Below, piece after piece: positions 6,847-14,742 of a DNA stretch of 26,757 nucleotides (its first letter is position 1; every line of letters starts with the position of its first letter). The stretch comes from Methylotenera_A sp031399315 (GTDB lineage Bacteria > Pseudomonadota > Gammaproteobacteria > Burkholderiales > Methylophilaceae): the NCBI GenBank assembly GCA_031399315.1, contig JANNOS010000057.1, forward strand, positions 1-26,757. The letters are read 5' to 3'. The notes under the pieces were generated by a model, which did no database searches, had not been told where the DNA came from, and saw nothing but the letters and a program-made list of their open reading frames with translations. Made by a program: the position numbers and the translations under genes.

Positions 6847-8697
6847 ATGCCGACATATCGATCTCGCACCACCACCCACGGCCGCAACATGGCAGGCGCC
6901 CGTGCATTGTGGCGCGCCACAGGAATGAAAGATGGCGATTTTGATAAACCCATCATCGCAATTTCAAATTCTTTTACACAGTTTGTGCCAGGCCACGTGC
7001 ATTTAAAAGACCTTGGTCAATTAGTTGCGCGTGAAATTGAGCGTGCAGGCGGCGTGGCCAAAGAATTTAATACCATCGCTGTAGATGACGGTATCGCCAT
7101 GGGTCACGGCGGCATGTTATATAGCTTGCCAAGCCGAGATTTAATTGCCGATAGCGTTGAATATATGGTGAATGCACACTGTGCCGACGCACTTGTGTGC
7201 ATATCAAATTGCGACAAAATCACCCCAGGTATGCTCATGGCAGCACTACGCTTGAATATCCCCGTGGTATTTGTATCTGGCGGGCCGATGGAAGCTGGTA
7301 AAGTGAACTGGCAAGGTACAGAACATAAGCTAGATTTAGTAGATGCGATGGTGGCAGCGGCTGATAGCAAGGTGTCTGATGCTGAGTCTGATGCGATTGA
7401 ACGCTCTGCTTGCCCAACGTGCGGTTCATGTTCTGGCATGTTTACTGCGAACTCAATGAACTGTTTGACCGAGGCATTGGGTTTGAGCTTGCCTGGTAAC
7501 GGCTCTACACTTGCTACACATGGCGCACGTAAACAATTATTCCTACAAGCTGGTCGCTTGATTGTTGAGCTAGCAAAACGTCATTACGAGCAAGATGATT
7601 ACTCAGTATTGCCGCGTAGCATTGCCAATATGCAAGCGTTTGAAAACGCAATGGCACTTGATGTGTCTATGGGCGGTTCAACCAACACGGTATTGCATTT
7701 ATTAGCCGCCGCACATGAAGCTGGTTTAGATTTTACGATGAGTGATATTGATCGTATTTCTCGCAAAGTGCCGTGTTTAAGCAAGGTAGCACCTGCTACT
7801 GCTAAATATCATATGGAAGACGTGCACCGCGCTGGCGGCGTAATGGGTATTTTGGGTGAATTGGATCGCGCTGGGGTCATCCATCGCGACACGCCAACCG
7901 TTCATAGTAAAACGATGGGTGATGCGCTGGACAAGTGGGACATTAAAGTGACCAAAGATGAAGAAGTGCTGAAATTTTACCGTGCAGCGCCAGGTGGAAT
8001 TTCAACGACCATTGCGTTTAGTCAAAGTATGCTTTACCCAACCTTAGATGATGACCGTGCAGAAGGTTGCATACGTGACAAAGCGCATGCTTATTCGTTA
8101 GATGGCGGTTTGGCGGTGTTGTATGGCAATATTGCATTGGACGGTTGCATTGTTAAAACTGCAGGAGTAGACGACAGTATTCTCAAGTTTACTGGCCGTG
8201 CGCGTATATTTGAATCTCAGGACGCTACAGTTGAAGCAATACTTGCCGATAAAATAGTTGCAGGCGATGTGGTCGTGATTCGTTATGAAGGCCCGCGTGG
8301 TGGGCCAGGCATGCAAGAGATGCTGTATCCGACTTCATATCTGAAATCTAAAGACCTTGGCAAGGTATGTGCTTTATTGACTGATGGTAGGTTCTCGGGC
8401 GGCACGTCTGGTTTAAGTATTGGCCATGCCTCGCCTGAGGCGGCAGAAGGCGGCGCGATTGGTTTGGTAGAAGAGGGTGATACTATAGAAATTGATATTC
8501 CAAATCGCACTATACATTTGGCAGTTTCTGATGCCGAAATGTCAGCAAGACGCACTAAAATGGACGCAAAAGGCAAAAATGCATGGAAACCAGTGCAACG
8601 TGAGCGTTATGTTTCGCCTGCTTTGCGCGCTTATGCTGCAATGAGCACCAGTGCTGCATTTGGCGCGATACGTGATGTCTCTCAAATAGAGAAATAA
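6847..8697 (+). CDS. ilvD: Dihydroxy-acid dehydratase
   Basis: IlvD dehydrates 2,3-dihydroxy-isovalerate and 2,3-dihydroxy-3-methylvalerate in valine, leucine and isoleucine synthesis. The 616 residues equal the E. coli enzyme length. Cluster ligands are visible as Cys122 in CISNCDKITPG and Cys195 in CPTCGSCSGMF. At the third position, 49, there is Gly within FVPGHVHL, as in E. coli, rather than the Cys of [2Fe-2S]-type members. This suggests an oxygen-labile [4Fe-4S] cluster (inference). The C-terminal LLTDGRFSGGTSGLSIGH motif is present. Proximity to lgt is frequent in betaproteobacteria. It probably begins a run with the next two plus-strand genes. Confidence 0.97.
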   Translation: MPTYRSRTTTHGRNMAGARALWRATGMKDGDFDKPIIAISNSFTQFVPGHVHLKDLGQLVAREIERAGGVAKEFNTIAVDDGIAMGHGGMLYSLPSRDLIADSVEYMVNAHCADALVCISNCDKITPGMLMAALRLNIPVVFVSGGPMEAGKVNWQGTEHKLDLVDAMVAAADSKVSDAESDAIERSACPTCGSCSGMFTANSMNCLTEALGLSLPGNGSTLATHGARKQLFLQAGRLIVELAKRHYEQDDYSVLPRSIANMQAFENAMALDVSMGGSTNTVLHLLAAAHEAGLDFTMSDIDRISRKVPCLSKVAPATAKYHMEDVHRAGGVMGILGELDRAGVIHRDTPTVHSKTMGDALDKWDIKVTKDEEVLKFYRAAPGGISTTIAFSQSMLYPTLDDDRAEGCIRDKAHAYSLDGGLAVLYGNIALDGCIVKTAGVDDSILKFTGRARIFESQDATVEAILADKIVAGDVVVIRYEGPRGGPGMQEMLYPTSYLKSKDLGKVCALLTDGRFSGGTSGLSIGHASPEAAEGGAIGLVEEGDTIEIDIPNRTIHLAVSDAEMSARRTKMDAKGKNAWKPVQRERYVSPALRAYAAMSTSAAFGAIRDVSQIEK

Positions 8698-8745
8698 GAA
8701 AGATGAAAAGTTTTAATTGTAAATATTTTGTAGAAGTAAACACGA

Positions 8746-9720
8746 ATGACACTAATGGATAACAAGCAAGCGGATAACAAACAAGTGGATGAACAAACAA
8801 ACACTACCGCACCAATTACGCTAAAGTCTGCAGAGGGCGAGTTTAGTCATGATATTCTTTTTATTAAAGAAGAGAATGGCCTAGACTTTATCGAAATTGA
8901 CAATCACTTTGCAACTGCAAAATTAGCACTGCAAGGTGGCCATTTAATGAGCTGGCAGCCAAAACACACGACGGAACCTGTGTTGTGGATGTCGGATAAG
9001 TCGCGTTTTGAGGTGGGTCGTTCAATCCGTGGCGGCATTCCTATTTGTTGGCCATGGTTTGGCGCGCACCCTACAGATAGTAGCTTGTGTATGCATGGGT
9101 TTGCCCGCGTGACTCCATTTACATTGATTGATGTTGGATTAATGAAAAATGGTTATACCCGTGTGATTTTACAGATGCAGCAAACTGAAAATGCGCAACG
9201 TCAGCTTTCATATCCATATACGGTGATGATGACGATAGAAATTGGCAAGACACTATCGATGAAACTGTCTACTACTAATCGGGCTAGACAGCCATTTTTT
9301 ATGGGCGAAGCATTTCACACCTATTTCAATATTGGTGATATCGAAAAAACCAGCATTACAGGCCTTGATGAGACAGAGTATGCTGATAAATTGCTAGATT
9401 ATTGGCGCGATACACAAGAGGGCCCTATCCATTTTAATCAAGAGTTTGATCGTGTTTACGTGAGCACACTTAAGCCTGTGACTATTCACGACACGATGTT
9501 AAACCGTACGATTACGATCAATAAAACGGGTAGTGGTAGCACGGTAGTGTGGACGCCATGGAAGAAGAAAGCCCATGAAATCGCAGATATGCCTAAAGAT
9601 GATAGTTGGCGCAAGATGGTTTGTGTTGAAACGGCCAATGCCATGGAAAACTTGGTGATGATTAACCCTGGTTATACTCATGTGCTGTCGGTGGAATATG
9701 TAGTGACAGAATTAGTATGA
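8746..9720 (+). CDS. Glucose-6-phosphate 1-epimerase-like (hexose-6-phosphate mutarotase, YeaD family)
   Basis: The 324-residue protein belongs to the aldose-1-epimerase superfamily, D-hexose-6-phosphate mutarotase branch, which interconverts alpha and beta anomers of sugar phosphates. Visible landmarks are the GRSIRGGIPICWPWFG stretch (91-106), the catalytic-type histidine His117 in CMHGFARV, His191 in GEAFHTYF, and Glu295 in VCVETAN, which supplies the second catalytic group in this fold. The conserved GGHLMSWQP lies near residue 64. The first 30 residues are polar and variable; ATG 8755 is an alternative start. It lies 48 bases after ilvD and 28 before the next gene, so co-transcription is likely. 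A role in glucose-6-phosphate flux is inferred from the family. Confidence 0.88.
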   Translation: MTLMDNKQADNKQVDEQTNTTAPITLKSAEGEFSHDILFIKEENGLDFIEIDNHFATAKLALQGGHLMSWQPKHTTEPVLWMSDKSRFEVGRSIRGGIPICWPWFGAHPTDSSLCMHGFARVTPFTLIDVGLMKNGYTRVILQMQQTENAQRQLSYPYTVMMTIEIGKTLSMKLSTTNRARQPFFMGEAFHTYFNIGDIEKTSITGLDETEYADKLLDYWRDTQEGPIHFNQEFDRVYVSTLKPVTIHDTMLNRTITINKTGSGSTVVWTPWKKKAHEIADMPKDDSWRKMVCVETANAMENLVMINPGYTHVLSVEYVVTELV

Positions 9721-9748
9721 CAGCGCTACGAGTAACAAAATTATAAGC

Positions 9749-11800
9749 ATGGCAAGTTTGCTTACTAAAAATAAGCTTGCATCCGAAACCAGCCCCTACT
9801 TACTACAACACGCTGAAAACCCCGTTGAATGGTATCCATGGGGTGAGCAAGCGCTTACTTTAGCGCGCGAATTAGATAAACCAATACTCCTTTCAATCGG
9901 TTACTCGGCTTGCCATTGGTGTCATGTCATGGCGCATGAATCATTCGAAGATCCAGTAGTCGCGGCAATCATGAATGCACACTTTATCAATATCAAAGTC
10001 GATCGCGAAGAGCGGCCGGATATTGACCAAATTTATCAAACAGCACACAGTATGATGTCTAACCGCAGTGGGGGCTGGCCGCTTACGGTTTTCTTAACGC
10101 CGAATCAAGAACCATATTTTACAGGTACTTATTTCCCTAAAACGCCGCGATACCAATTGCCAGGTTTTGCTGATTTAATTCCGCGCGTGGCGCAGTTTTA
10201 TCATGAGCGAAAAGTTGATTTGAGTGTGCAAAATAGTCAATTATCTGATGCCCTTAAACGTAGCATTCCTTTGCCTAGCAGCACATTAAGCGCTTCAGAA
10301 AGCACTTTGAAGTTAGCGTTTCAATCATTAGAAAGCAGCTTTGATTTCGAACATGGTGGTTTTGGCTCAGCCCCAAAATTTCCTAATCCAGCCGATATTA
10401 CTTTGCTACTTCATCAAGCCCGTGCTGGCAATAGCCGCGCAGAAGCGATGGCTTTGCAGATGTTGTCCGCCATGGCGAATGGCGGAATTTACGACCAGTT
10501 AGGTGGTGGATTTTGTCGCTATTCTGTTGACGAGCGCTGGAATATTCCGCACTTTGAGAAAATGCTCTACGACAATGGCCAACTGTTATTTTTGTATTGT
10601 GATGGCTGGCAGACAAGTAAAAATGCGCGTTATCAGCAAGTTGTAGAAGAAACGGCGATCTGGTTGCAGCGTGAAATGCACGATAAAAATGGAGCGTTTT
10701 ATTCCTCGCTAGATGCAGACTCGCTCGATGCGCATGGTCATAGCGAAGAAGGTGCATTTTATGTGTGGCAACTAACAGAAGTGAAGACGCTTTTGACTGC
10801 AGAAGAGTTTAATCTAGCTAGCCAATGTTTCGGTTTTGATCGCGCAGCTAATTTTGAAGATCCGCATTCAAATACAGCAGCCTGGCACCCTTATTTGGTG
10901 CGCCCTCCAGAGCGTGATGAAATTGAGCTTTTAATGAGTGCGCAAACTAAATTATTCAATGCGCGTGCAAAACGCACACGACTAGGGCGCGACGACAAGA
11001 TTTTAACAAGTTGGAATGCGCTTGCGATCAAAGGGTTAGCGCGCGCTGGACGTGTATTTAATCGACCAGTTTGGGTTGCGCTAGCGCTAGCATCCGTAGA
11101 TTTTATTCGTAACAATTTATGGCAAAACGAACAATTACTTGCGACATGTAAAGATGACGGCAGCGGTAATTACAAAGCACATTTAAATGCTTATTTAGAT
11201 GACTATGCATTTTTATTAGACGCTTTAATTGAATGTTTACAAGCTAATTACCGCGCTTGTGATTTAGCTTTTGCGGAAGATTTAGCCGAAGCATTGCTAG
11301 AAAATTTTGAGGCAGAAGATGGCGGTTTTTACTTTACCAGCCACACGCATGAAACTTTAATTCATCGTCCTAAGCAAGGTTATGATAATGCTACGCCTAA
11401 TGGTAATGGCATTGCCGCTGTGGCATTGCAAAAGTTAGGGCATATTTTGGGTGAGGTGCGTTATTTACAAAGCGCAGAACGTGCACTAAAAGCATTTGAT
11501 GTGAGTATGGCTAAGAATCCAGCGGCATGTGCAAGTTTGTGTCATGCGTTAAGTGAGTTTTTAGCACCGCCAACCATGATCATTATAAGGGGCGCGGCTG
11601 ACAGTATGGCAAGCTGGCGCGAGGCAATTAATCAAAAATACTTCCCACATCATCTTATCTTCTATCTAGATGAAACAATCAACGATTTACCTCAAGTTTT
11701 GCAAAGAAAAGTCGATACAGAAGTCAACGCTTGGGTTTGTAAAGGCGTTGTATGTTCACAGGGTATTGGTAATCTGCAACACCTATTACAGGTTTTGTGA
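9749..11800 (+). CDS. Thioredoxin-fold DUF255 protein (YyaL / spermatogenesis-associated protein 20 family)
   Basis: The 683-residue protein has an N-terminal thioredoxin-like DUF255 domain (about 1-170). It opens with the invariant NKLASETSPYLLQHAENPVEW and carries CHWCH at 55-59 within SACHWCHVMAHESF, followed by KVDREERPDIDQIY and GGWPLTVFLTP. The rest is an alpha-helical region of the six-hairpin glycosidase-like type, with GGIYDQLGGGFCRYSVDERWNIPHFEKMLYDNGQL and later LTSWNALAIKGLARAGR recognisable in parts. No signal peptide is seen, so it is cytoplasmic. The biochemical role of this widespread family is not established; redox or carbohydrate-linked activity has been suggested only from the fold. 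It closes the ilvD run. No terminator was identified between it and the cytochrome gene. Confidence 0.9.
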   Translation: MASLLTKNKLASETSPYLLQHAENPVEWYPWGEQALTLARELDKPILLSIGYSACHWCHVMAHESFEDPVVAAIMNAHFINIKVDREERPDIDQIYQTAHSMMSNRSGGWPLTVFLTPNQEPYFTGTYFPKTPRYQLPGFADLIPRVAQFYHERKVDLSVQNSQLSDALKRSIPLPSSTLSASESTLKLAFQSLESSFDFEHGGFGSAPKFPNPADITLLLHQARAGNSRAEAMALQMLSAMANGGIYDQLGGGFCRYSVDERWNIPHFEKMLYDNGQLLFLYCDGWQTSKNARYQQVVEETAIWLQREMHDKNGAFYSSLDADSLDAHGHSEEGAFYVWQLTEVKTLLTAEEFNLASQCFGFDRAANFEDPHSNTAAWHPYLVRPPERDEIELLMSAQTKLFNARAKRTRLGRDDKILTSWNALAIKGLARAGRVFNRPVWVALALASVDFIRNNLWQNEQLLATCKDDGSGNYKAHLNAYLDDYAFLLDALIECLQANYRACDLAFAEDLAEALLENFEAEDGGFYFTSHTHETLIHRPKQGYDNATPNGNGIAAVALQKLGHILGEVRYLQSAERALKAFDVSMAKNPAACASLCHALSEFLAPPTMIIIRGAADSMASWREAINQKYFPHHLIFYLDETINDLPQVLQRKVDTEVNAWVCKGVVCSQGIGNLQHLLQVL

Positions 11801-11819
11801 TTTAGACGTAAGTTGGCTA

Positions 11820-11847
11820 TTGTGCATTTTAAAATTATAGGTATGAT
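11820..11847 (+). promoter_or_regulatory. Candidate sigma70 promoter of the cytochrome c gene
   Basis: TTGTGC at 11820-11825 and TATGAT at 11842-11847 are separated by 16 bases, an acceptable -35/-10 pair. Transcription would start near 11854, leaving a leader of about 85 bases that includes the 17-base repeats. It is predicted from hexamers only. Confidence 0.4.
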
Positions 11848-11888
11848 GCCGAATGCAATAATAAATGCACAAAGTTGCAGGTTTTACA

Positions 11889-11929
11889 AGAATTCTTTTT
11901 ATAAAAGAATTCTTTTTATAAAAGAATTC
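11889..11929 (+). repeat. 17-base tandem repeat (2.4 copies) upstream of the cytochrome c ribosome binding site
   Basis: AGAATTCTTTTTATAAA is present at 11889-11905 and identically at 11906-11922, with a third partial copy AGAATTC at 11923-11929. Each unit contains the palindromes GAATTC and TTTATAAA, so adjacent units can pair as a hairpin (GAATTC arms around a TTTTTATAAAA loop or stem). The array ends two bases before AAGGAG, the Shine-Dalgarno of the cytochrome gene. It may affect mRNA structure, stability or promoter strength, and the copy number may vary by slippage. Confidence 0.85.
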
Positions 11930-11940
11930 AAGGAGATAGC

Positions 11941-12249
11941 ATGAAATTTTTATTATCATTAATCGCGGCAGCAACCATGGTATTTAGTGGCGTTGCTTCT
12001 GCAAATCAAGCGTTGGCACAAAAAAGTGGTTGCTTGGCCTGTCATGGCGTAGATAAAAAAGTATTAGGCCCAGGCTTTAAAGATGTAGCAGCTAAATACA
12101 AAGGCGACAAAAGTGCCGAAGGTAAATTAGTGGCTAAAGTTAAAGCAGGTGGTAGCGGCGTTTGGGGTCCGATGCCTATGCCCGCTAATAGTCCACAAGT
12201 GAAAGATGAAGATATCAAATCGATCGTTCAGTGGATTTTGTCACTTTAG
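11941..12249 (+). CDS. Periplasmic class I cytochrome c (c-551/c-552 type)
   Basis: The 102-residue precursor has a Sec signal peptide (residues 1-21, MKFLLSLIAAATMVFSGVASA, cleavage before Asn22). The mature protein of about 81 residues carries one haem site, CLACH at 31-35 (Cys31, Cys34, His35). The sixth ligand is Met78 or Met80 in GPMPMPAN, typical of c-551/c-552 proteins that shuttle electrons to terminal oxidases or nitrite reductases. GPGFKDVAAKYKGD and the terminal helix IKSIVQWILSL also fit the family. Haem synthesis in aerobic cells is supported by hemF in this window. AAGGAG at 11930-11935 is a strong ribosome binding site at ideal spacing. It is followed by a terminator, so it is probably monocistronic. 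The electron partner is unknown. Confidence 0.95.
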   Translation: MKFLLSLIAAATMVFSGVASANQALAQKSGCLACHGVDKKVLGPGFKDVAAKYKGDKSAEGKLVAKVKAGGSGVWGPMPMPANSPQVKDEDIKSIVQWILSL

Positions 12250-12307
12250 GTTTTTAATCAGAATTTTATTATTGGAGTTTTGTCACTAGAGTTTAAGTGA
12301 TATAAAT

Positions 12308-12336
12308 AAAAAAGCCAGCATCAAGCTGGCTTTTTT
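12308..12336. terminator. Bidirectional rho-independent terminator between cytochrome c and permease
   Basis: The perfect hairpin has left arm AAAAAAGCCAGC (12308-12319), loop ATCAA (12320-12324) and right arm GCTGGCTTTTTT (12325-12336). The GC core is six base pairs and both flanks are A/T runs, so it should end transcription of both the plus-strand cytochrome gene and the convergent minus-strand permease gene. Confidence 0.92.
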
Positions 12337-12355
12337 ATTGGCTGAGATTTGTAAA

Positions 12356-13756
12356 TTATTGGCGGTTCATTCTGCTGTGCCTAATAGAGTAAACAAAATA
12401 AAACACGACGCCTATCACAATCCACCAACCAAAGCGTTGCCAAGTAGAAGCGGGTAAGAAACCCATGAGTGCGCCGCATGACAATATGCCAAGCACCGGA
12501 ATGACGGGGTTCCACGGATTTTTGAAAGGGCGCGGTAAGTTTGGCTGACGGATACGCAACACAATGACGCCAACGCATACCATGACAAATGCAGCCAACG
12601 TGCCAATATTGACGGTTTCTGCCAACTCACCCAGCGGAAAAAACCCTGCCACTAATGAAACCACAAAGCCGCACATTAAAATAATGCGTGTTGGTGTTTG
12701 ACGATCTGGGTTGATTTTAGAAAAAACAGGTGAAATTAAACCATCATGGCTCATGGCAAATAAAATACGCGTTAGGCCGTAGAGCAATACCAGCAACACA
12801 GTGATTAGACCTGCTAATACGCCTGTCGCAACTAAAGTAGATGCCCAAGTGTAACCAAGTTTGGTGAGCGCATAAGCCACTGGAGAAGCCGTATTCAGCT
12901 CGGTATAAGGCACGATGCCAGTGAGCAAGCCAGATACGATGATATAAACCACAGTGCAAAATGCCAGCGAAGCCAGCAAGCCGATAGGCAAATCACGTTG
13001 CGGATTTTTGCATTCTTCAGCGGCGGTAGAAACCGCATCAAAGCCAAAGTACGCAAAAAATACTAAAGATGCACCAGCTAACACGCCAATATTCTTGCCA
13101 GTGTCTAGAGTCTCAAACCAGCCAAATGGCATAAATGGCTGCCAGTTATCGGCATTTACATGGCCTACAGCCAGTGCAATAAAAATGGCGATAGTACATA
13201 ATTTAATCACTACGATGATATTGTTTACGTGCGCACTTTCTCTAACCCCAACAGCCAACAAAATAGTGAGTACCCAGATAATAGTAAAAGCCGGCAGGTT
13301 AATGCTGCCACCTAACATTGGCGCTTTTGTGAGGGCTTCGGGTAAGTAAATATTAAAATTTGCTAGTGTGGTGATGAAGTAACCAGACCAGCCATTAGCC
13401 ACGGCGGCGGCGCCCACGCCATATTCTAGCAATAAAATCCAACCCATTAACCAGGCAATAAACTCACCAAACGCCACGTAACTATAGCCATAAGCGCTGC
13501 CAGAGCCGCCAATTGAGGCTGCTAGCTCAGCATAGGCCAGCGCCGCAAAGCCTGAGGCAACACCTGCGAAAATAAACGAGAGCACCACCGCAGGGCCAGA
13601 TTGCGTAGCCGCTGCAAGGCCAGTAAGCACGAATATCCCTGTGCCAATGGCACAACCAATGCCAAGTAGGGCTAAATCGAAAGCAGTGAGGCATTTTTTT
13701 AAACCCGTAGTACCGTGCGCGATAACGGGTTTTGTGCGCAAAAGTTTAGTTAGCAT
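12356..13756 (-). CDS. APC-superfamily amino acid permease (cationic amino acid transporter-like)
   Basis: The 466-residue inner-membrane protein has about 12 hydrophobic helices. The first helix contains the unwound substrate/ion motif GCAIGTGIFVLTG (about 33-46). Further family landmarks are ALAYAELAASIGGSGSAYGY after helix 2 and VFFAYFGFDAVSTAAEECKNPQRDLP near the middle, both characteristic of the bacterial YfnA/CAT branch (TC 2.A.3.3). The exact substrate cannot be read from sequence. A good ribosome binding site (AAGGGA on the minus strand near 13764-13769) precedes the ATG. It ends at the terminator shared with the cytochrome gene. It lies 70 bases downstream of hemF on the same strand, a gap containing an inverted repeat, so it probably has its own promoter. 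Confidence 0.92.
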   Translation of the reverse strand: MLTKLLRTKPVIAHGTTGLKKCLTAFDLALLGIGCAIGTGIFVLTGLAAATQSGPAVVLSFIFAGVASGFAALAYAELAASIGGSGSAYGYSYVAFGEFIAWLMGWILLLEYGVGAAAVANGWSGYFITTLANFNIYLPEALTKAPMLGGSINLPAFTIIWVLTILLAVGVRESAHVNNIIVVIKLCTIAIFIALAVGHVNADNWQPFMPFGWFETLDTGKNIGVLAGASLVFFAYFGFDAVSTAAEECKNPQRDLPIGLLASLAFCTVVYIIVSGLLTGIVPYTELNTASPVAYALTKLGYTWASTLVATGVLAGLITVLLVLLYGLTRILFAMSHDGLISPVFSKINPDRQTPTRIILMCGFVVSLVAGFFPLGELAETVNIGTLAAFVMVCVGVIVLRIRQPNLPRPFKNPWNPVIPVLGILSCGALMGFLPASTWQRFGWWIVIGVVFYFVYSIRHSRMNRQ

Positions 13757-13793
13757 GTTTATATCCCTTTGTAATCTCGCTTTTGCACTAGTT

Positions 13794-13809
13794 TACAACA
13801 AATTGTAAG
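13794..13809. promoter_or_regulatory. Inverted repeat upstream of the permease, candidate operator
   Basis: TTACAA (13794-13799) and TTGTAA (13804-13809) form a palindrome with a 4-base spacer. A further TTGTAA-like half-site follows at 13813-13818 (TTTGTAAC context). It lies about 40 bases upstream of the permease start, where a regulator would act. No regulator gene is adjacent; the call is weak. Confidence 0.25.
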
Positions 13810-13826
13810 TTTGTAACGCTATGCGT

Positions 13827-14738
13827 TTATAGCCAATTTTTATCAATTAAAAAACCAGTGTAAAGTTTAGCTTCTGCGCTGCCGTTTTCAGGTTTCCAAT
13901 CATAACGCCATTTAACTATTGGTGGCATCGACATGAGGATAGATTCAGTGCGTCCATTAGATTGTAAGCCAAACAATGTGCCACGGTCGAATACTAAATT
14001 AAATTCCACATAACGCCCGCGGCGATAAGCTTGAAAATCGCGTTCACGCTCAGTGTAAGGTTTGTCTTTACGGCGCTGTAAAATTGGTAAATAAGATTGT
14101 AAAAAGCTATCACCCACCGCGCGTTGTAGTGCAAAACTTTGCTCAAAGCCCAGCTCGTTAAAATCATCAAAGAAAATGCCACCGATGCCACGCGGTTCTT
14201 TGCGATGTTTTAGGTAAAAATATTCGTCACATTGCTTTTTAAATTTTGGGTAATAAGTGGGGTTAAAGCCATCTAGCGCGGTTTTATTGGTACGGTGAAA
14301 GTGTTCGCAGTCTTCCTCAAAGCCGTAATAAGGCGTTAAATCCATGCCCCCGCCGAACCACCAAATTGGCGTTTCATTTTCTTTCTCCGCTACAAAAAAA
14401 CGAACGTTCATGTGTACAGTGGGTACATATGGGTTGCGCGGATGCAATACGAGAGATACTCCCATCGCCTCCCAGCTACGACCCGCTGCTTCAGGGTGTG
14501 CGATTGTGGCGGCAGGCGGCAGCTTGTTGCCTAAAACATGTGAGAATCCAACGCCGGCGCGTTCAAAAACATGACCATCTTCTAGAATGCAGCTATTTCC
14601 GCCACCACCTTCGGGGCGTTGCCAGCTATCTTGCATAAAGTTTTTGCCGTCAACCAGCTCCAAAGCCCCAATAATTTTGGTTTGTAAGCTTTGCAGATAA
14701 GTTAAAACGGCTTGTGTGTTCAAAGCTGATTTAACCAT
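13827..14738 (-). CDS. hemF: Oxygen-dependent coproporphyrinogen III oxidase
   Basis: HemF uses O2 to decarboxylate coproporphyrinogen III to protoporphyrinogen IX in haem synthesis. I place the start at the ATG complementary to 14736-14738, giving 303 residues, close to the E. coli 299. An upstream in-frame ATG (14807) would add 23 residues and overlap purD by 65 bases. The chosen start lies 4 bases after the purD stop and is preceded by AAAGG. Motifs are complete: RPEGGGGNSCILEDGHVFE, PYVPTVHMNVR, WWFGGGMDLTPYYGFEED, FFDDFNELGFE and GRYVEFNLVFDRGTLFGL. The product is cytoplasmic and dimeric in characterised members. It is the last gene of the dusB-fis-purH-ORF6N-purD-hemF run, translationally close to purD. 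Confidence 0.96.
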   Translation of the reverse strand: MVKSALNTQAVLTYLQSLQTKIIGALELVDGKNFMQDSWQRPEGGGGNSCILEDGHVFERAGVGFSHVLGNKLPPAATIAHPEAAGRSWEAMGVSLVLHPRNPYVPTVHMNVRFFVAEKENETPIWWFGGGMDLTPYYGFEEDCEHFHRTNKTALDGFNPTYYPKFKKQCDEYFYLKHRKEPRGIGGIFFDDFNELGFEQSFALQRAVGDSFLQSYLPILQRRKDKPYTERERDFQAYRRGRYVEFNLVFDRGTLFGLQSNGRTESILMSMPPIVKWRYDWKPENGSAEAKLYTGFLIDKNWL

Positions 14739-14742
14739 ATTA

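Noticed and set aside
11813..11825. Sigma54-type promoter (TTGGC ... TTGTGC) before cytochrome c
   Set aside because: GG and GC are separated by 8 bases instead of the required 10.
14344..14638. Two overlapping plus-strand frames inside hemF
   Set aside because: They are antisense to conserved HemF motifs and have no family resemblance.
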